In this document: positions 34,186-46,424 of the stretch, one piece after another
Numbering within the stretch: the first letter of the stretch is position 1
Layout: every line of letters begins with the position of its first letter
NCBI RefSeq assembly: GCF_902635505.1
Contig: NC_045426.1
Span: forward strand, 329,582,374 to 329,646,373
DNA length: 64,000 nucleotides
Reading direction: 5' to 3'
Source of the DNA: Sarcophilus harrisii
Taxonomy: Eukaryota > Chordata > Mammalia > Dasyuromorphia > Dasyuridae
Notes under the pieces: generated by a model
What the model was told of the DNA's origin: nothing
Seen by the model: the letters and a program-made list of their open reading frames with translations, nothing else
Databases searched by the model: none
Made by a program: the position numbers and the translations under genes

Positions 34186-36019
34186 TTTAACTTCATTAAT
34201 TTACAACTTCTTTTTATATACCCAGAAATACTCCTTGAAATTAAGTCTTTATAAATCTTTATAAAAAGATAAAGAATCAAAAGTTTTAATGTAGTATAAT
34301 TTCATTATCTGTTCATATTAACATGTTACCCAATAAAGCAAATAAATCAAGCTGAATTAACAGAATAGTTTCTAAAAGAAGGCTGTAATAATCATACTAT
34401 TCTCTGTTCTGCTTTGATTACATCTGGAGAATTTTTTAAAGTTTAATTTTAAAAACTACTTATTAAGCAAATCTTAATAAGATGGCTATGATAGCTTCCC
34501 TAGCATGCTAGGGAAAGTACAAAGCTTGGCTATGACTTAGTTTCTATCCTTATGCAAATCACAATCTAGCAAAAGAATGTAACAAAATTCACAAATAATT
34601 AAAATAGAAAATAGATATGATAAGCACATAAAAGGTACAAAAAAAGTATTTGAGGTATTTGAGGTATAAAGGTATTTGAGGAATAAAGAGATGGGAAGGA
34701 AACAATGATTGGGGAGAAAATGAGAAAACTTAAGAAGACAAAATTACAACAGCAAGAACTTAAAGAATAGAAGAATTATCATTTCTGAGACAGGAGATAA
34801 GGAGAAAATCACTGATGATGCTAGGAAGTTTTCAGGAATTCATTTTAAGAATGAAGAGATTCTCATCAGATGCCTAAATTTTTCTCTGTGAAATAAGGGT
34901 AGGTTATTAGTTATAATATGGTCTATCTGGCAGTAATTTCAGGGGTTTGAGAGAGGAAAACTGTCTAGAATAGTTAATATAATGAATGAAATAGGAAGCA
35001 AATAAGAATAGAGTAGAACACTTATGGAATTATATTAAAGGGATTACCAAGGATTGTAGATTAGTAGATTGGGAATGGCAAGTCAGAAACAAATAGTTAA
35101 TGAATCAGAAAAATGACTGAATATGGAAGACAATGAAACTATAAAAAGGAGATAGAATTGGAGGACAGAAGGTAATGATAAAGTCAAACAAGAGTTTTAC
35201 TGTGAATAAGAATATCCAATGGGAGAAGTGAAAGATAAAGGATAATGATAAGAGACTGAAATTCTGAAATTTAGAATTTTAGTTGTAACACTGTTCTCAG
35301 AGTTCAAATATAAGGTATGAATACATGTTAGTATATACCTGAAGAGGAGCAGACAAGGAAATTACTGGAGTTGAAGAAGTTAATGGATACTAAACTGATG
35401 AATACTGAGACTCAGAGGATAATAGGCAATAGGGTAAATAGAAAGGTCATAAACCAATTCAAATTTATCTAATTATCTGGAAGTTCTTAGAGGAAAGCAC
35501 CAAGACAGAAAAAGGACAGTGGAAACAAAATATATGGACTTTAGGAAGAGGGATATTCATACTGAGGGATGGCAATAGAGAAATGGTCTGGCAGCAGTAA
35601 TGCATAGCTATGATATTCTTCCATTCCTATGATAATTAAGTCCAATGGAAAGAGCTGTAAGGAAATAGTGTCCCTGGAAGAAAGCCAAGTTTCAATTAAA
35701 GTAAGGTAGAAGGAGTATTGAAAAAGTTCAAGACTGGTGGACAAGAATTTAACAAAATGGGGGTTCTGAAAAGCACAATGGAATAGGGAGGAAACAAGGG
35801 TGGAAATAGGGGTAGTGTAGACCTGGGAAGGAATAGAATTTGCCTGAATCAGAACAAGGGTGTCAGAGATAAATCAACTACAGATTTTGTTTCAAATACA
35901 CTAAATGGCAGGGAATGGGGAACTATTGTGTCCACAAATAGGTGAACAATAAGAAGAGGAATTTTTTAGTCAGTATAAATTAACTAATAGATAAACATAC
36001 ATTTGATCTTGAACTTTAA
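34186..36019. other. Unassigned, purine-rich repeat-like sequence
   Basis: 34440-34620 looks like an antisense L2 end ('acttattaagcaaatcttaa', then 'atcacaatctagcaaaag'). 34620-35960 is A/G-rich with phrases like 'agaacttaaagaatagaaga' and may be more antisense L2 or another old element. No gene. Confidence 0.4.
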
Positions 36020-36620
36020 GTGATCCCAAAGTTCTGTTTCTGGGTTTCATGTTCTAGTAAGGATATTAACAAGCTAGAGAATATTAACATAAGAGCAAGC
36101 AAATACATATTGTCAAATAAGTAAATTGGAAGGGTTTATTATGGCTTAACGAGTATATGACAAGCTATCTTCGAATACCTGAAGTACTATAATATGAAAG
36201 AGTTATTCTGTTGAGGTACCAGAGGATAACATTAAGACCAGTAGATACAAGAACAATAGGATGCAAGTTTTGGCTTAATATAAGGAAGAAATTTCTAACA
36301 ATTAAAGTTGTCTAAAAATGGAATAGGTCGTTCTGTGGAATAATGAAATGGTAAAATAGAGGCTTCATTAGAGATAAGTCTAGAATCTATTCAAGTATGA
36401 TTGGACTATAGCAGATGATCTCTAAGATCTTTTCTAATTCTAAGATTTTAGGATTGACTCTAAGATACAAGACAATGGACTCAGGCTCAATATAAGGAAG
36501 ACTTCTAATAGTCAGAGGTATTTAAAAATAGAACATAACTCCCTCATCACTAGAGATAGTCACACAAAGGCTGACTGTCAATCAATTGTCAGGGACAACA
36601 TCCATTCCAATACCTTATCT
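36020..36620 (+). mobile_element. CR1 (L3-type) 3' region, one copy plus a partial second
   Basis: 'taatataaggaagaaatttc', 'aacaattaaagttgtctaaa', 'aatggaataggtcgttctgt', 'gattggactatagcagatga' match the CR1 tail. 36430-36560 repeats the pattern ('aatataaggaagacttctaa', 'tatttaaaaatagaacataa'), so a second fragment or a duplication lies downstream. Confidence 0.7.
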
Positions 36621-36635
36621 TGATATAAAGGTGAC

Positions 36636-36817
36636 TCTATGTTCTTCTTCCTCCTCCTCCTCCTCCTCTTCTTCTTTTTTTTTTTTCCTGAGGCAGTTGG
36701 GGTTAAGTAACTTGCCCAGGGTCACACATCTAGGAAGTGTTAAGTATCTGAGATAGGATTTGAACTCAGGTCCTTCTGACTTCAGAGCTCTATCCACTGT
36801 GCCACTTAGCTACTCCC
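36636..36817 (-). mobile_element. Marsupial SINE with (CCT)/T-rich inverted tail
   Basis: A (CTT/CCT)n and T run (inverted tail) is followed by 'gaggcagttggggttaagta', 'acttgcccagggtcacacat', 'tttgaactcaggtccttctg', 'ctctatccactgtgccactt'. This is the tRNA-headed SINE in reverse and quite well preserved. Confidence 0.88.
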
Positions 36818-38107
36818 TTGACTCTTATGTTCTTGAAAGTTATACCAGCTCCAGCAAGGTCTATAATGATAGAAAGCTTTGAATATGGTCTAGGAAATAG
36901 ACCAAAATTATTTTTTAAGGGCAAATCTAGTTAATCATAGCTAGTTGGGTGACAACCTGATAATCAAACTTTTTTGGCCCTTGCAAACTTTTTTGCAATC
37001 TGTGAAATGGGGAAAATGAAAAATGGCTCTCAATTCTGAAGTTCCTTCTATTTCTTCAGTAAGAGTGAAGGCAGAGTGGTAAATAAAGGGTGCAGAGGAC
37101 ACCAAGAACCAGTTTTTAGACTGTAAATAAACTTCTAAATGCAGGAACCTTGTATAATAACCAAGTAGACTTATTTTTGGAAAAGCTAATTCGGTTTTGC
37201 CATTCATTTTTGCTACAAACAAAAACCAAAATTAAGGAGGTAGCTGAAGTTAGATGGAAAGATAGCTAAAACATACACTAAGTAAGTAATAGGAAGAATT
37301 AGCAAAGCGGGTTTTATCGTATACCCCATTATTTCATTATTTATTATTTCATGAGACATATGTCCATAATGCAATGCAATATCAATAGTATCTACAAAAA
37401 TCCCACCATGAAAATAACTACAGAGAAGGAAGGAAGGAAACAAGAAAGGGAGGAAGGGAGGAAGGGAGGAGGGGAGGAAGGAAAGAACAGGACTATAAGC
37501 AGGAATTTTAAAAATTGTCATCATGGAATTGCTTAGTGGAAAGACATGATAGGCTAGTCAAAAGCAAAGGATGATAAGTGAATGACCAGAGTTCAACTAG
37601 CAGTATCAAAAGAAACAGAGAAAGACCTCCAGCATTTTGGCTGGACTATGTTAAAACTTTGGGGAAGACATATATTAGTATCATACAGGATAGATAGGGA
37701 TGTAATCGTTAGATGGAATTCCCAAATGGATAAGATAATTAGATTCATTTGAGAATTGAGTCAGGGAGAGGATTTTCCTATATAAAGTAATGGGTTAAGT
37801 CATAGAAGCTTCAAGGTTTCTTCTATCTCTAATTCTATGAATCTGAATTGAATAAGCCTCATTAGAAGTGGGCACTTCTAATATAGTCAAGCAAATATCT
37901 CAACTAGATTATTCAATACTGAGCTAAAAGTTTAAGCTGAGTAGCATGAGAACTGTAATAGCTGCCAAAACTGTTATTTAAAAAAAAAAAATTTCATGAT
38001 GTTAGAAAAGAATCTAAACTAACTTTTTTCTCTGTTCAGATACTAGCTGATATGAGCTGCTTAACTATGAAAATGCATTCCTATAAATAAAAGAAGAAGT
38101 AAAGAGG
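36818..38107. other. Unassigned sequence with a GGAA microsatellite
   Basis: A (GGAA/GGGA)n run lies at 37424-37487. 37600-37860 has a repeat-like look ('ttctatctctaattctatga' resembles a THER-type tail). No gene. Confidence 0.45.
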
Positions 38108-40880
38108 CAGTTAGATGGCACAGAAAATGGAATATAAGATCTAGAGCAGAGGTCCTCAAACTACGGCCCGCAGGCCAGATGCGGCCCACTGAGGATGTTT
38201 ATGCGGCCTGCCAGGTTATGGCAAAATCAGACCAGAAGTGACGCTGGACCTAAACTCGTGTTAGTAATGCACACTTCCGGCACTGGGCTGAGGCAGCAGA
38301 AACAGAGTGTGAGGTGATACCGAGGTGAGGTGAGTTCCCAGGCCCAGGGTGTGTGGTGTGGGGAAGGGAGAGAGATGCAGAAGACGGAGAACTGATGGCC
38401 CACGGCCTTATACAGTAATGGCAGCCACCACACAGACAGGCGCAGGGGATGTACAATGCATGCTGCGCATGTCATGGCCATTGAAGCAGTAAAGGTCAGA
38501 AGCAGGAGCAGGAAGAGCAGGAGAGAGAGTGTGGGAAACAGAAGCATCATAGCGTAGAGGCAGCTTGGAGGAAGTTGGGCATTGCAAGCTATATGTCTCT
38601 GTGTGGGCAGTTATTGCTGGTATATTGTTTTTGTAGCGCTGTATATATATACATATTAGTATTTTACTAATAGCAATTTGGAATCCCTAGGAAATAGTGA
38701 TGTCAAGAAAAAGAAAAATTGACTCGGCGTGTAGGATATTCAAAGAACAGTGGACTTAGGATTACTTTTTCATGCAGTACCAGGAAAGAGCTGTATGTCT
38801 GATATGCCAGAATACAGTGTCTCTGTTCAAAGAATATAATTTGCATCGACACTATGAAACTCAACATAAAGATAAATATGATTGTTTGGTTGGAGAAGTG
38901 AGAAAAGATAAAATATTAAAACTGAAAAATACATTGACAACTCAGCAAAATACTTTTGTGAAGCAGAAGCAGCTAAATATTTCATCACTGCGAGCAAGTT
39001 TTCAAGTTGCCAAGCTAATAGCATGCACTGGCAGACCATTTGTGGAGGGAGAATTTGTTAAAGAATACCTTCTTTCTGTTGACAAAGAGATGTGTCCAGA
39101 GAAGGCCAATTTATTTAGTACAGTGAGTCTTTCAGGACCTACAATTACACAGAGGATTAAAGAAATGGGAGACAATCTGCATCAGCATTTGCAAACCTCC
39201 ATTTAAAAAATTTCATATTTTTCCTTGGCACTCGATGAAAACAATGATGTTTGTGATTCTACACAACTTCAACTTTTTATTCGTGGGTCAAATGATTATT
39301 TTGAAGTCATAGAAGAGCTTGTTGCACTGCAAAGTATCAAAGGAACAACTACAGGAGAGGATATTTATGAAAAGGTTTGGCAAACTATGAATGGTTTGAA
39401 GTTGGACTGGGCTAAACTAGTCAGCGTGACAACTGATGGTGCTCCTAGCATGGTAGGGGTCTAAGAAAGGAGTAATTGCTCGCATTAACCAAGAGATGGA
39501 CAAACATAACCATTCTCATCCAATAGCCATACACTGCCTCATCCAACAACAAGCGCTGTGTAGTAAATCACTGAAGTGGGACTCTGTTATGAAAATTGTG
39601 GTATCGTGTGTTAACTTCATTAGAGCTAATGCACTAAATCACAGACAATTTCAGGAATTTCTGTCTGAGCTAAATGTTGAGTATGAAAATGTTCTATATC
39701 ATACAGAAGTCCATTGATGAGTCAAGGAAGAGTTTTGAAATATTTCTATGACTTACTTCCACAGATTTTTTTGCTTTCAAAAAACAAAGAAGTACCAGAG
39801 TTCAATGATGCAGAATGGAAATGGCATCTTGCCTTTCTGACAGATGTAACAGAGCTACTCAACAATTTCAATATGCAACTTCAAGGAAAGGGGAAGCTCA
39901 TCTGTGATATGCAATCACATGTCAAAGCATTTGAAGTAAAATTGGGCCTTCTCATCAAACAAGTGAACGAGGAAAACTTCTGCCATCTCCCCACAACTCA
40001 AAATCTGTTAGTGGAAAAACCAGTGATTGCATTCCCAAACAAAACATGTGTGGATTTACTGGAAAAATTGCAAAAGGAGTTCCAATTTAGATTTAACGAG
40101 CTTCATCTCCATGAACAGGACATACAGCTTTTCCATAACCCATTTTCTATTGACAGTGAAAATGTGGATACAATTTTCTATGGAACTGGCTAAACTGCAG
40201 AATTGTGACTCTCTGAAACACGCATTCAAATCAAGCAGCCTTCATAATTTCTATGCATCTCTCCCCTCTGAGGCATATCCTCATCTCAGGAACCATGCAC
40301 TCAAAATGGCAACCATCTTTGGCAGCACTTATGTCTGTGAACAGACTTTTTCTAGAATGAAACATTTGAAATCTCCAACCAGATCAAGACAAACGGATGC
40401 ACACTTGCAACACTTGTTACAACTAGTAGTGACAAATATGGAACTAGACATTGACCATCTCATTAGTCAAAAGCAGGCCCATAGTTCCCATTGAAATACT
40501 GGTAAGTTTGTTGATTTAACTTTACTTCATTTTAAATACTGTATTTGTTCCCGTTTTGTTTCTTCATCTCAAAATAAGATATATGCAGCGTGCATAGGAA
40601 TTTGTTCATACTTTTTGTTTTTACTATAGTCTGGCCCTCCAGCAGTCTGAGGGACAGTGAACTGGCCCCCTATTTAAAAAGTTTGAGGACCCCTAATCTA
40701 GAGTCAGAAAAACCTGAGTTCAAAACCAGCCTCAAATATTTAGTAGCTGTGTGACCCTGGACAAGTCATTTAATCTATCTGAGTTTCTTTGCATAATGAA
40801 GATAACAACACCTATGCTCTTAGGTTATTGTAAAAATAAAATAAAATACTTTAAAAGCATTTTGTAAATCTTAAAGAAAT
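38108..40880 (+). mobile_element. Marsupial SINE split by a hAT insertion
   Basis: 'ggcagttagatggcacag' and 'atctagag' lie left of the hAT element. SINE sequence resumes at 40696 with 'atctagagtcagaaaaacct', 'gagttcaaaaccagcctcaa', 'gctgtgtgaccctggacaag' and a MIR-like tail to about 40880. Confidence 0.8.
38147..40695 (+). mobile_element. hAT (Charlie-like) DNA transposon, full length but inactive
   Basis: Termini are 'cagaggtcctcaaact' and 'agtttgaggacccct' (imperfect inverted repeats). The 8-bp target duplication 'atctagag' is perfect at 38139-38146 and 40696-40703. The transposase frame starts at about 38700 (SRKRKIDSACRIFKEQW). It has a BED zinc finger (CLIC, then HYETQH), a catalytic-domain region (GTTTGEDIYEKVWQTMNGLK, TTDGAPSMVG, HCLIQQQALCSKSLKW, NFIRANALNHRQFQEF) and the hAT dimerisation motif near the end (FGSTYVCEQTFSRMKHLKSP). 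The frame is broken by a stop at 38757 and about four frameshifts (near 39200, 39460, 39715, 40170). Similar domains occur in GTF2IRD2-like host proteins. It inserted into an existing SINE. Confidence 0.93.
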
Positions 40881-40881
40881 T

Positions 40882-41106
40882 GTCATTCAGTCATATCCAA
40901 TTTGGGAGGTTTTCTTGGCAAAGATGCTGAAGTAATTTGCCATTTCTTTCTTTAGTTCATTTTACAAATGAAGCAACTAATTGAAGCAAACAGGGTTAAG
41001 TCATTTTCCCAGGCCACACATTTATCTGAGATCATATTTGAACTCAGGAAGATGTTTTTTCCAATTCTTGACCTGTTACTCTATTCACCGTGCCACCTAG
41101 TTACCC
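40882..41106 (-). mobile_element. RTE-tailed marsupial SINE, antisense
   Basis: 'cattcagtcatatccaattt', 'gggaggttttcttggcaaag', 'aatttgccatttctttcttt', 'aaacagggttaagtcatttt', ending 'accgtgccacctagttaccc'. Same family as 12.9 and 13.6 kb. Confidence 0.85.
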
Positions 41107-42719
41107 TATATAACTATCATTATGATGATAATAATGATGTTGATGATGATGCTTGCATTTCACAAAAGCATGTTATTTCAATATAGGTGTCAGTGTAATC
41201 ATAAGTATATTTATTTTTGGTAGAAAGTATGTTAAAATATTACAGCATTAGTTCAAAGATTTAAATGTTCAAATTTCTGACCATCAGCTTCTATTCATTT
41301 TGTGGAATGATGGTAAACTAGCACATACACATTTCTCATGACAGTATGAGAAAAAATAATTTAATGTGATGTCTTAATTTCTTAAGCATTCATAGTATTT
41401 TAACATATACAGTATATGTGCCGTTCTTCCTTCTCCTGACCACCATCACCAAATAAAAGTCTATTAAAATCAGATCAGAGAATGGAAAGGAGTCTGCTTT
41501 CCTATGTAAATACATATTCTGATGATCTATTAAAATGGGACAGAAATATGATGCTAATCCATCTTACAGGGAGTAAGTATATTTGGAGATTCTGGTTTTA
41601 GAGGACAACTGTTTGCAGGGGGGGTTTTTGTGTGACTACTGTCAAACTTCAAACACAATACCATTGTATTCATTTTCCATAAAGTGTCCCAAACTTACTA
41701 TGTATATGATCTTGAAATAATTCCACATTGTAGGTGGCTCAGTTTCTAATTCAAATTCTCAATATATTTCAATCAATAAAAATCTAAAAAGCATTTATTA
41801 TATGCAAGGCAATAAACTAAACTGAATACATAAATACAACTAATCCCTTACTAACCTCTGTTATTTTTTTTAGAATACCCACTTATTTCTCTCAACTACA
41901 TTTCTACCAGTTGGAATTTCTACTATGTATTGGCTTATCATATAACAATAAATAATATATCTATCTACATTTGTAAGTATCTTATCAACATTCTAATTGC
42001 ATTTACTTTATTTAACTTCATATCAAAGAATGGTGTTCAATAAACTTTTTCATAAGGAAGTATTTCAAACCAAAGCCTAAATTTATTCAAACCCTAATTG
42101 AATGGAACAGCACAAAGGGGACTGTAAAAAAGTAATAAAGGCACAAGTAAATCTGAATCATAACAGCTATCATTGACAGAGTACATTATTCCCACTTACA
42201 ACTCTTGATGACATTTCACAGGCAACAAGATCAAATGATAGGAACTTGTTGGCAGGTAGAGAGCTGTAGACCTGCTTATTTAACTGTCTCCAGTAATTTC
42301 ATTGTACATAGTCTTATGTAGTCAACTTCATATCATGCGGGGCAAAATCCAATAGAATGGTATTGGTTATTATTATTAGTTATTAGTATACTCTGGCTCA
42401 AGCACAGATCACTATGCTGATTTAAAAAAAAATCTTTAACCTTTGACTTAACTGTACCACCTACTTTTACCATAATTATGAGAATTAAATTGCTAATATG
42501 GCACAACTTTGCTCAGCTATTTCCAGTTCCACACACATGATTTCAAGCATTTCAAGTGGACCATTTATATCATTAAACCATTTACTTCATCTCTGGGATC
42601 TGCTAACAACCAAATTAGGAGAGATTCAATGTTACAAAGAAACAACTGAAAATTAAAGTGTGTCTTCCTTGGAAAATAATGCAATTACCACAATATTTTC
42701 TATCCTGTTGAAGTATATA
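41107..42719. other. Mostly unassigned AT-rich sequence
   Basis: A likely antisense L2 end lies at about 41765-41860 ('aaaagcatttattatatgca'). The remainder appears single-copy in the window with no coding signal. Confidence 0.45.
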
Positions 42720-43700
42720 TACTTTTCTATCATACCTTTGGCTGCCAGACTTCTCTAATTCTATACAAGATGCCTAATAATCCATTCATATCTTTACTGT
42801 TTTACCACTCCCATTGTATTAAAACCATTCTCCCAAAGTTCACCAACAATTTCCTAATTGCTTTTTATCAGTCATAACCTTAACTTCTCCCTTGGGTCTA
42901 TTATTCTGCACTATACTTGTTTTTCTCTTATCCCTCTGTTCACTTTGTCTTTGTTATCTGTACCTTCTTCCTGCAACCTTAAAAGAGAAATATTGCCCAA
43001 ATTTCTATCTTTGACTTTCTTTTATTCTGCCTATATTATTCTCCCTTAGCAACTTCATCCATTTACCTGGCTTCAACTATCTTCTGTGTGAATGATTTTC
43101 GAATCTTGGTCTGTTGTCCTGATCTCTTATTTCCAATACAGAAACTCCCAATTTTTCACATACAAATACCCCCTATATAATAATACAGTAGTTTTGCAGT
43201 TATTCACTGACTGAGAATACACACAATGACAAAAAGCTATTACAAATTCTGTAATACTTTTAATTATTATTATTAATCACATCTACATAATATTTTATAG
43301 ATTTTAAAATGCATGGATATTATTACTTAATAGACATAGTACATTTATCTACATTCTAGACAAATGTATCTTCTCCATAAACTTGATGTTATATTTCCTG
43401 CCTTTGTGCATTCATATAAACCACTATCTATATTCTATGCCTGTTACATATCTCTTTTCATAGGTACAGATATAAATAACCCCATCCTTATCTTCATTTA
43501 AGACTCAGATCAAATGCTGCCTCCTTCATGAAGCCTTCTTTGACTGCAAATATTAGTAATTAGTAGTCTATTACTTTTTATTTCTTTATCTCTATACATG
43601 TTGTATACTTATACATTATGAGAGTAGAAAATGTTTTATTTTTGTCTTCATATCATCAATAGCTAGGTGTCTTGTACATTGCAAGCATTTAAATTCAACT
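42720..43700 (+). mobile_element. L2 LINE, two blocks of the 3' half
   Basis: 42770-43160 shows L2 ORF2 sequence ('ccaaagttcaccaacaattt', 'cttctcccttgggtctatta', 'cctgatctcttatttccaat'). 43440-43700 gives the L2 3' end ('agactcagatcaaatgctgc', 'cttcatgaagccttctttga', 'tgcaagcatttaaattcaac'). The AT-rich middle (43170-43390) is unclear. Confidence 0.65.
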
Positions 43701-43703
43701 GGT

Positions 43704-44050
43704 GTAAAGGGCTGAAACCATATAAGTTGTACTTGAATCTGACAATCAATCACTTAAGGCTAATTATCTATTTGATATGAGATAATGATTATTAGCATAT
43801 GTTTGGAAAAATGGCTCTTCTCACCACTGGTGCTGGCTCAATGTTTGATGTTAAAATAATTGTAGGCAAGGATTAGAGGGTGAGGTGAGAGAGGTGAGAA
43901 CTTACTTTGCAGCAGGATGAGGAGGAGAAAAGTTGATGGCAAGCCTGGTGGCAGTTTGTCTCCTTCACTTCTCCCCCTAAAGATCAAGGACTATAATTTA
44001 TCCTGACTCTGGATAATCCTGAGGCCTCCAGGTACTAGCTTGGACTTAAA
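43704..44050 (+). mobile_element. Possible solo LTR-like fossil
   Basis: About 350 bp inserted between L2 segments. It begins 'tgtaaagggctgaaacc' and has a mid-region that recalls marsupial LTR repeats ('ctggtggcagtttgtctcct', 'tatcctgactctggataatc'). Family and internal parts cannot be seen. It is a fossil if the call is right. Confidence 0.3.
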
Positions 44051-44149
44051 CTGGTATATATTAAGCCCCTTACTGTGTCTAGGACATGGAACTAGAGGGG
44101 AGAAAAAAATGAAATAGTCCTTGCGCTCCCAGAGCACTTAATAAGCCTT

Positions 44150-44645
44150 TTTTGACATGATTTGAATGTGAATTTGTGGATGCCCTGCAATAACTATGCT
44201 AACTCCAACGGGTCTACAATCCACATTCATAACCATTATTCTAATCCTATGTATCTATCCCATGCTATCCCACTAATAAGTTCAAAATTTATAATCTTGT
44301 TCCATAATAAGCTTCTCTTCTTAACATCTTTATTTCTATTAATAGTACTACCATCCTCCAAGATTCACCTGTGGCTTTTGATCACTCACATCCACTCTAT
44401 AGTCACTAAGTCTTGTAGAGTCTACATTTGAAATCTCTCTTCTCTCTCTCTTCCTTTCTATTCCCACAGTTATTACCCTTGTTCAGGCCTCCATTCTCTC
44501 TCAGTTTGGCTATTGCAATAGTATCTATGCCATGGTTCCCCATGCTCAGTTCCTCCTCTCCTTTGATTCATTCAGTGATCAAGTCAATTTTCCTAACCTA
44601 CACCTCTAATCATGGAATCAAATCTTTTCCCTGCTTTAAAAGATA
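44150..44645 (+). mobile_element. L2 LINE fragment
   Basis: 'tcccacagttattacccttg', 'ttcaggcctccattctctct', 'tttggctattgcaatagtat', 'caagtcaattttcctaacct' are in L2 order. 44055-44145 just upstream looks like an inverted L2 end. Confidence 0.7.
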
Positions 44646-44744
44646 AATTGATTCATTCGTGAATTAATTAAATGATGCCTTTCCCATTTCCTATTAATTA
44701 AAGTCAAAATTCTTTAGTTTGCTACATAAAGCATTCTAGAAAGT

Positions 44745-44905
44745 CTCTAGAAAGAGACACAGTGGAAAGAAACTTGGCTCTGTAATCAGAATATATGGGT
44801 TAAACATCTGCTTGTGATGTCCTCTCCCAACTCTCAATTTTCTCATCTATAAAATAAAAAGGTAAGATCTCATTCATCTTTAGTTCTATAGTATCCTAAT
44901 ATGTA
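44745..44905 (+). mobile_element. MIR/THER SINE
   Basis: 'agagacacagtggaaagaaa', 'cttggctctgtaatcagaat', 'ctcaattttctcatctataa', 'ggtaagatctcattc'. MIR order. Confidence 0.65.
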
Positions 44906-45547
44906 TCCTTCTTAGCTGTTACTCATTAAAATGAAAAACTATTTCATAATAAAATTGATATTACCAATTTTTCATAATTTAACAACTGATATTGACACTT
45001 CATTTTATCTGGTTGTTTAATCATTTCAGTGTTTCCTTAGCATAAAACACAAAACTGAAAATAAACAATTCTAATTTTTCAAATTTCAATGAATTCTTAA
45101 TTTCCCTCAAAAAGTCCCTTTAAACTTAATAATTGCAACCCCATGGATCTTTGTCCTCAAGATTTTTCCTAATTTCATTGTTTGTTTGAAGGAATGGAAA
45201 TTCAAAATTGTAAAACAAATTAAAAAAATTTGGGCCAAATTTTCTTAAGTCCTTAGATAAAAACACAGAAAATTTACAAGTAATCTGGGCTTTTCATTCT
45301 TAGCTCTTAGCTCTCTGTACACATTTCAAGTAAATGAGAATAAGGAGAAAAGAGAATCAGAATAAAAAGAGAACCAAAAGTCTAGATGAAGAAATCCCAC
45401 TTACTTTTCCAAAGTGTCATGGTAACAGTATATTTGGATTAATTTGAAAATTTATGAAATCCAAGACTGTTAGAGTTATTAATATTTATGTATATGTTTT
45501 ATAAGGTAAAAGTCATACAAGGTATAACAAAAAATCATGTATTAAAT
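44906..45547. other. Unassigned AT-rich sequence
   Basis: No gene and no repeat named. Confidence 0.5.
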
Positions 45548-45604
45548 CAATGGTATCAAACTCAAATAGAAACAGCAGTATATTGGCTTAGAAAACTAAA
45601 AATT

Positions 45605-45735
45605 AGGGGCAGCTAGATGATACAGTGGATAGAGCACTAGCCCTGAAGTCAGGAGGACCTGAGTTCAAATTATCCCAACTTAATTTCCCAGGTTTGTGGA
45701 CTCTGGGGTCCTAACCCTCAACTGCCTAAAAAAGG
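45605..45735 (+). mobile_element. Marsupial tRNA-headed SINE
   Basis: 'ggggcagctagatgatacag', 'tggatagagcactagccctg', 'aagtcaggaggacctgagtt', ending 'ccctcaactgcctaaaaaag'. Well preserved head; some of the middle is altered. Confidence 0.88.
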
Positions 45736-46152
45736 AAAGAAAGAAAAGAAAGAAAGAAAGAAAAAAGAAAGGAAAAAGGAAAGGGGGGGAAAGGGGGGGG
45801 GGGGAAAAAGGAAAAGAAAGAAAGGAAAAAAGAAAGGAAAGAAAAAAGGAAGGGGAAAAGAAGGAAGGAAGAAGAAGAAGGGGAAGGAAGGAAGGAAGGA
45901 AGGAAGGGGGGGGGGGAGGGGGGGAAAAAGAAAAAAGGAAAAAAGGGGGGGGAAAAAAGAAAGGGGGAAAAAGAAAGGGGAAGGGAAAAAAAAAAGAAAG
46001 GAAGGGGAAAAGGGGGGGGGGGGGGGAAAAAAAGGGGGGGGGGGAAAGGAAGGGGGGGAAAGGGGGGGGGGGGGGGGGAAAAAGAAAGGAAAAGGGGGGG
46101 GGGGGAAAAAGGGGGGGGGGGGGGGAAAGAAAGGGAAAAAGGGAAGAAAGAA
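45727..46152 (+). repeat. ~425-bp almost pure purine tract
   Basis: Essentially only A and G on the plus strand, with many G runs of 8 or more. It begins at the A-rich tail of the preceding SINE. Long K/G/R-rich or P/F-rich ORFs on both strands are translations of the tract. Confidence 0.97.
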
Positions 46153-46424
46153 TCTATATTGTATTGCATTTTTATTTATTTTGTTAAACATATTCCAATT
46201 ATATTTTAATCTGGTTCAGGCTGCACTTAGAAGTTTTGTGGATCACTGGAAATTTGACATCTCTATTTTAGGTAATACAGTTACAATGACACCAGAAAAA
46301 CCCTCTCCTGAAACAGTTTCTCCTTTCCTATTTTCATCTTTAAAGACATATTTACTTACGGACATAGATAACTTATAAAATTTGGTCCTAAATAACTGTC
46401 TTTTGAGTGAAACAGGCATTAAGT

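Larger units (their letters stand above)
45548..46265 (+). mobile_element. Non-autonomous hAT-like element, copy C, with nested SINE and purine tract
   Basis: Left end 'caatggtatcaaactcaaat', nearly identical to copy B; right end 'ggaaatttgacatctctatt'. The right part 'gttaaacatattccaattat' and 'aatctggttcaggctgcact' matches copy B. A SINE and its expanded tail separate the two halves. Confidence 0.7.

Noticed and set aside
36818-38100. A further CR1 or THER copy
   Set aside because: Only short phrases matched; not enough colinear landmarks to list a named element.
39225-40494. Four separate ORFs as distinct small genes
   Set aside because: They are consecutive pieces of one decayed hAT transposase bounded by terminal repeats and a target duplication.
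45605-45680. tRNA gene
   Set aside because: The tRNA-like head belongs to a SINE; no complete cloverleaf with a plausible anticodon arm was found here or elsewhere in the window.
45696-46191. ORFs of 147-163 codons on both strands (Lys/Gly-rich or Pro/Phe-rich)
   Set aside because: They are translations of the A/G-only tract; a purine-only strand has few stop codons, so open frames are automatic.
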